Assembly: GCA_020633845.1 (NCBI GenBank)
Contig: JACKCW010000004.1
Span: forward strand, 1 to 52,102
Direction of reading: 5' to 3'
DNA: 52,102 bases
DNA from: Caryophanales bacterium
GTDB taxonomy: Bacteria > Bacillota_I > Bacilli_A > Izemoplasmatales > UBA1188
Shown here: piece after piece, positions 50,487-52,102 of the stretch
Numbering within the stretch: the stretch's first letter is position 1
How the letters are laid out: the number at the start of each line of letters is the position of its first letter
Notes under the pieces: generated by a model
The model's input: only the letters and a program-made list of their open reading frames with translations
What the model was told of the DNA's origin: nothing
The model's database searches: none
Program-made: the position numbers and the translations under genes

Positions 50487-50598
50487 AACTATCCTCCTTA
50501 AATGTTTTATTGTCTACATTATAACAAAATGTCATCTATTATTTTCATCCTATTTTCAATTTATTTTATGAACATTGAGATTTATTGTCTCAACATAA

Positions 50599-51732
50599 TT
50601 AATCTTGAAGTTTTTTGATGAAAGATCTTCTTCTTTTGTGTTGTTCGTTTTCAAAATACTTCCAACAGGAAATGATTTTTTCGTTATCTTCCAAATTTAA
50701 ATTGGTTTCTAAATATTTTACGCCTTCATATTTTAAAGCGTCCATCGCCATCTTAAGGATTGGCGCCGTAATTGCCATGTTTTGGTATTCGGGAAGTACT
50801 GCGATAAGACCTAAATCAACCGATGACGGGTGTTTTGCTTCTTTAATTAATCTAAAAAGAGATATCGGATTTATTTTGCCGCCGCTTTTTTGTAGAGCTT
50901 TTCCGATTCCCGGAAAACAAAGACCAAAGGCTACTCCTTCGTCTTTTTCATTGCAGATAATAATGAAATATTTTAAATCAATCACGAGTTTGAACTGATT
51001 CATAATTGATTTCTTCATCTTTTCGGTAAAAGGAACCACTCCATATAAACTCTTGTAACATTCATCGAGAATATTAAAGAAATCATCTTTATACTGATTT
51101 AAAAAAGCGGCCTTGCTTTGTCCCTTTTCTCTTTTTGCCAGATGAAAATTGTATCTTTTTAAAACAAAATCGGATAATTTGCTGATTTTATCATAGTATT
51201 TATCCGAATAAGAAAGTCTAAATTCAAGCCAATCTACTTCTTTTTCGTATCCCGAATTTTCAATCAATTTTTGATAATATGGATAGTTATAAGCTTCTTC
51301 AAAAGTAGAAAGTTTATCAAATCCTTCAATTAATAAGCCCTCTCTTTCAAGATCAGAAAAGCCTAAAGGACCGCACATGGTGTCCATTCCTTTATCTTTA
51401 GCCCATTTTTCAACCGCACTAATCAGCGCTTTCGCAACCTCATTATCGTCAATACAATCAAATCTAGTGAATCTCGCTCTTTTTTCTTTATGAATTTCGT
51501 TATACTGCTTCTGAATTATGCCAGAGATTCTTCCAACTATTATGCCGTCTTGATATGCATTAAAATAAACTTGGTCACAAGTTTCGTAATAATCATTTTT
51601 CTTAGTAAAAATATTTTTTTCATCCGCATAAAGAGGCGGAACGTAATATTCGTTGTTCTTATAGAGCGAAAGAGGAAATTCTAGAAAGTCTTTCTGTAGT
51701 TTTTTTGTCGTCGCTTCAATTATTTTTATCAT
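50599..51732 (-). CDS. GNAT-like N-acyltransferase
   Basis: A 377-residue protein. The C-terminal half has GNAT-like features: SVDLGLIAVLPEYQNMAITAPILKMAMDAL (acetyl-CoA site region, about residues 300-330) and YLETNLNLEDNEKIISCWKYFENE. The N-terminal half opens with IKIIEATTKKLQKDFLEFPLSLYKNN and has PPLYADEKNIF, seen in a family of uncharacterised GNAT-fold proteins of gut Firmicutes and Bacteroidetes. The acceptor is unknown. No operon partner is evident. Start ATG at 51732 follows GAGGT. Confidence 0.75.
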   Translation of the reverse strand: MIKIIEATTKKLQKDFLEFPLSLYKNNEYYVPPLYADEKNIFTKKNDYYETCDQVYFNAYQDGIIVGRISGIIQKQYNEIHKEKRARFTRFDCIDDNEVAKALISAVEKWAKDKGMDTMCGPLGFSDLEREGLLIEGFDKLSTFEEAYNYPYYQKLIENSGYEKEVDWLEFRLSYSDKYYDKISKLSDFVLKRYNFHLAKREKGQSKAAFLNQYKDDFFNILDECYKSLYGVVPFTEKMKKSIMNQFKLVIDLKYFIIICNEKDEGVAFGLCFPGIGKALQKSGGKINPISLFRLIKEAKHPSSVDLGLIAVLPEYQNMAITAPILKMAMDALKYEGVKYLETNLNLEDNEKIISCWKYFENEQHKRRRSFIKKLQD

Positions 51733-51813
51733 GTTTTACCTCTTTTAGACCAACATAATATTACACCATTAAGATAAAAACGTATTTACTTTTTTTATTT
51801 ATTAAAAAAGAAT

Positions 51814-51842
51814 AAAAAATGTGCGGTTGCCCGCACATTTTT
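51814..51842 (-). terminator. terminator of the gene at the right edge
   Basis: Stem AAAAATGTGCGG/CCGCACATTTTT with a 4-base loop and T-rich flank on the minus strand; it overlaps the stop codon of the edge gene. Confidence 0.85.
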
Positions 51843-52102
51843 AATTATATCTTCCGGCTTCTCTTTCAATTATCTTCTTAAACTGAGCTTGAACCGCGTA
51901 ATAAGAAGCTTTTAGATGCACGGTATCACTATTCATTACCTCAGCGTCGTCATCAACCGACACTAAACCCCAACCAGTTTCGACTGGGCAATTTTCTTGT
52001 CCACACTGATAACATACGGTTGAATCGCTATAACAGTAGATAAACATTCCGCAGACAAAATCCATCTTGTAAAGTCTTTGAATAAGATCAGTAAAGAATT
52101 CC
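51841..52102 (-). CDS. C-terminal end of a larger protein (glycosidase-like), cut by window edge
   Basis: The frame is open from base 52102 down to the stop at 51841, so only the last 87 residues are seen; the internal ATG at 52065 is not a true start. The piece has FIYCYSDSTVCYQCGQ and NCPVETGWGLVS, with a CxxC and further Cys. This looks like the end of a TIM-barrel glycosidase of the mannanase/cellulase type, but too little remains to be sure. A terminator follows directly. Confidence 0.55.
   Translation of the reverse strand, partial: EFFTDLIQRLYKMDFVCGMFIYCYSDSTVCYQCGQENCPVETGWGLVSVDDDAEVMNSDTVHLKASYYAVQAQFKKIIEREAGRYN

Noticed and set aside
50560..50598. TTGAGA/TCTCAA hairpin after the GNAT-like gene as terminator
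   Set aside because: The stem is only six pairs and no T run follows, so it is not convincing.
1..52102. CRISPR array, prophage or toxin-antitoxin system
   Set aside because: No regularly spaced repeats, phage structural genes or small paired toxin-antitoxin frames were recognised; gene content is mainly housekeeping and transport.
1..52102. Mycoplasma genetic code (TGA as tryptophan)
   Set aside because: Several genes end in TGA within ATGA overlaps (sufC/sufD, rimO/popT), and frames with Trp use TGG, so the standard code is used.

Overview
The window looks like the chromosome of a low-GC, standard-code (TGA used as stop), probably anaerobic member of the Firmicutes/Tenericutes side of Bacilli. 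Evidence for this: AT-rich DNA, strong AAGGAGG-type ribosome binding sites, a T-box leader, an Spx-type protein, a SUF operon of the Gram-positive order (sufC-D-S-U-B), an E3 subunit fused to a lipoyl domain as in Mollicutes relatives, a DUF3899 protein and desulfoferrodoxin. I cannot name a species. Most genes are on the minus strand in short, tightly packed operons ended by clear intrinsic terminators.

Left part (1-9.7 kb, minus strand): an osmC - lpd(lipoyl-E3) - lplA - marR - HEYGH membrane protein - Gfo/Idh oxidoreductase cluster that reads as a redox or peroxide-defence module; an IS200-like element; pncB - tcdA - tRNA-Arg(CCU), with the tRNA gene overlapping the end of tcdA; gapA; and an Spx-like protein with an extra Cys cluster.

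Middle (9.7-28 kb): pepF, then a Trp T-box and trpS on the plus strand. On the minus strand follow degV-rimO-popT; a CvpA-like protein, an alpha/beta-hydrolase fused to an RluA-type pseudouridine synthase and an orphan solute-binding lipoprotein in one operon; thiT under a TPP riboswitch; and sufCDSUB with transketolase as the last gene. Transketolase (a TPP enzyme) lies directly upstream of the thiamine transporter.

Right part (28-52 kb): an oligopeptide ABC operon oppABCDF plus a DUF3899 gene, with unusually large insertions in OppC, OppD and OppF and a long OppA. Then a YwaF-like membrane protein with an alpha/beta hydrolase; pepC (plus strand); GH13 alpha-glucosidase - NUDIX - exonuclease III; a serine hydrolase with a zinc-ribbon protein (plus); ABC-F ATPase with a TrmH-type methyltransferase; desulfoferrodoxin; SGNH hydrolase with an endonuclease/exonuclease/phosphatase-fold protein; an unknown membrane protein; a GNAT-like protein; and the C-terminal end of a gene running off the right edge.

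Together the genes indicate a peptide-scavenging (Opp, PepF, PepC), glucoside-using, vitamin-scavenging (lipoate, nicotinate, thiamine) anaerobe with several redox-protection genes (OsmC/lipoyl-E3, Spx, desulfoferrodoxin, SUF). The most unusual items are the lipoyl-E3/OsmC/LplA/MarR cluster, the hydrolase-RluA fusion, the expanded Opp transporter, and a tRNA gene overlapping the gene of the enzyme predicted to modify that tRNA.
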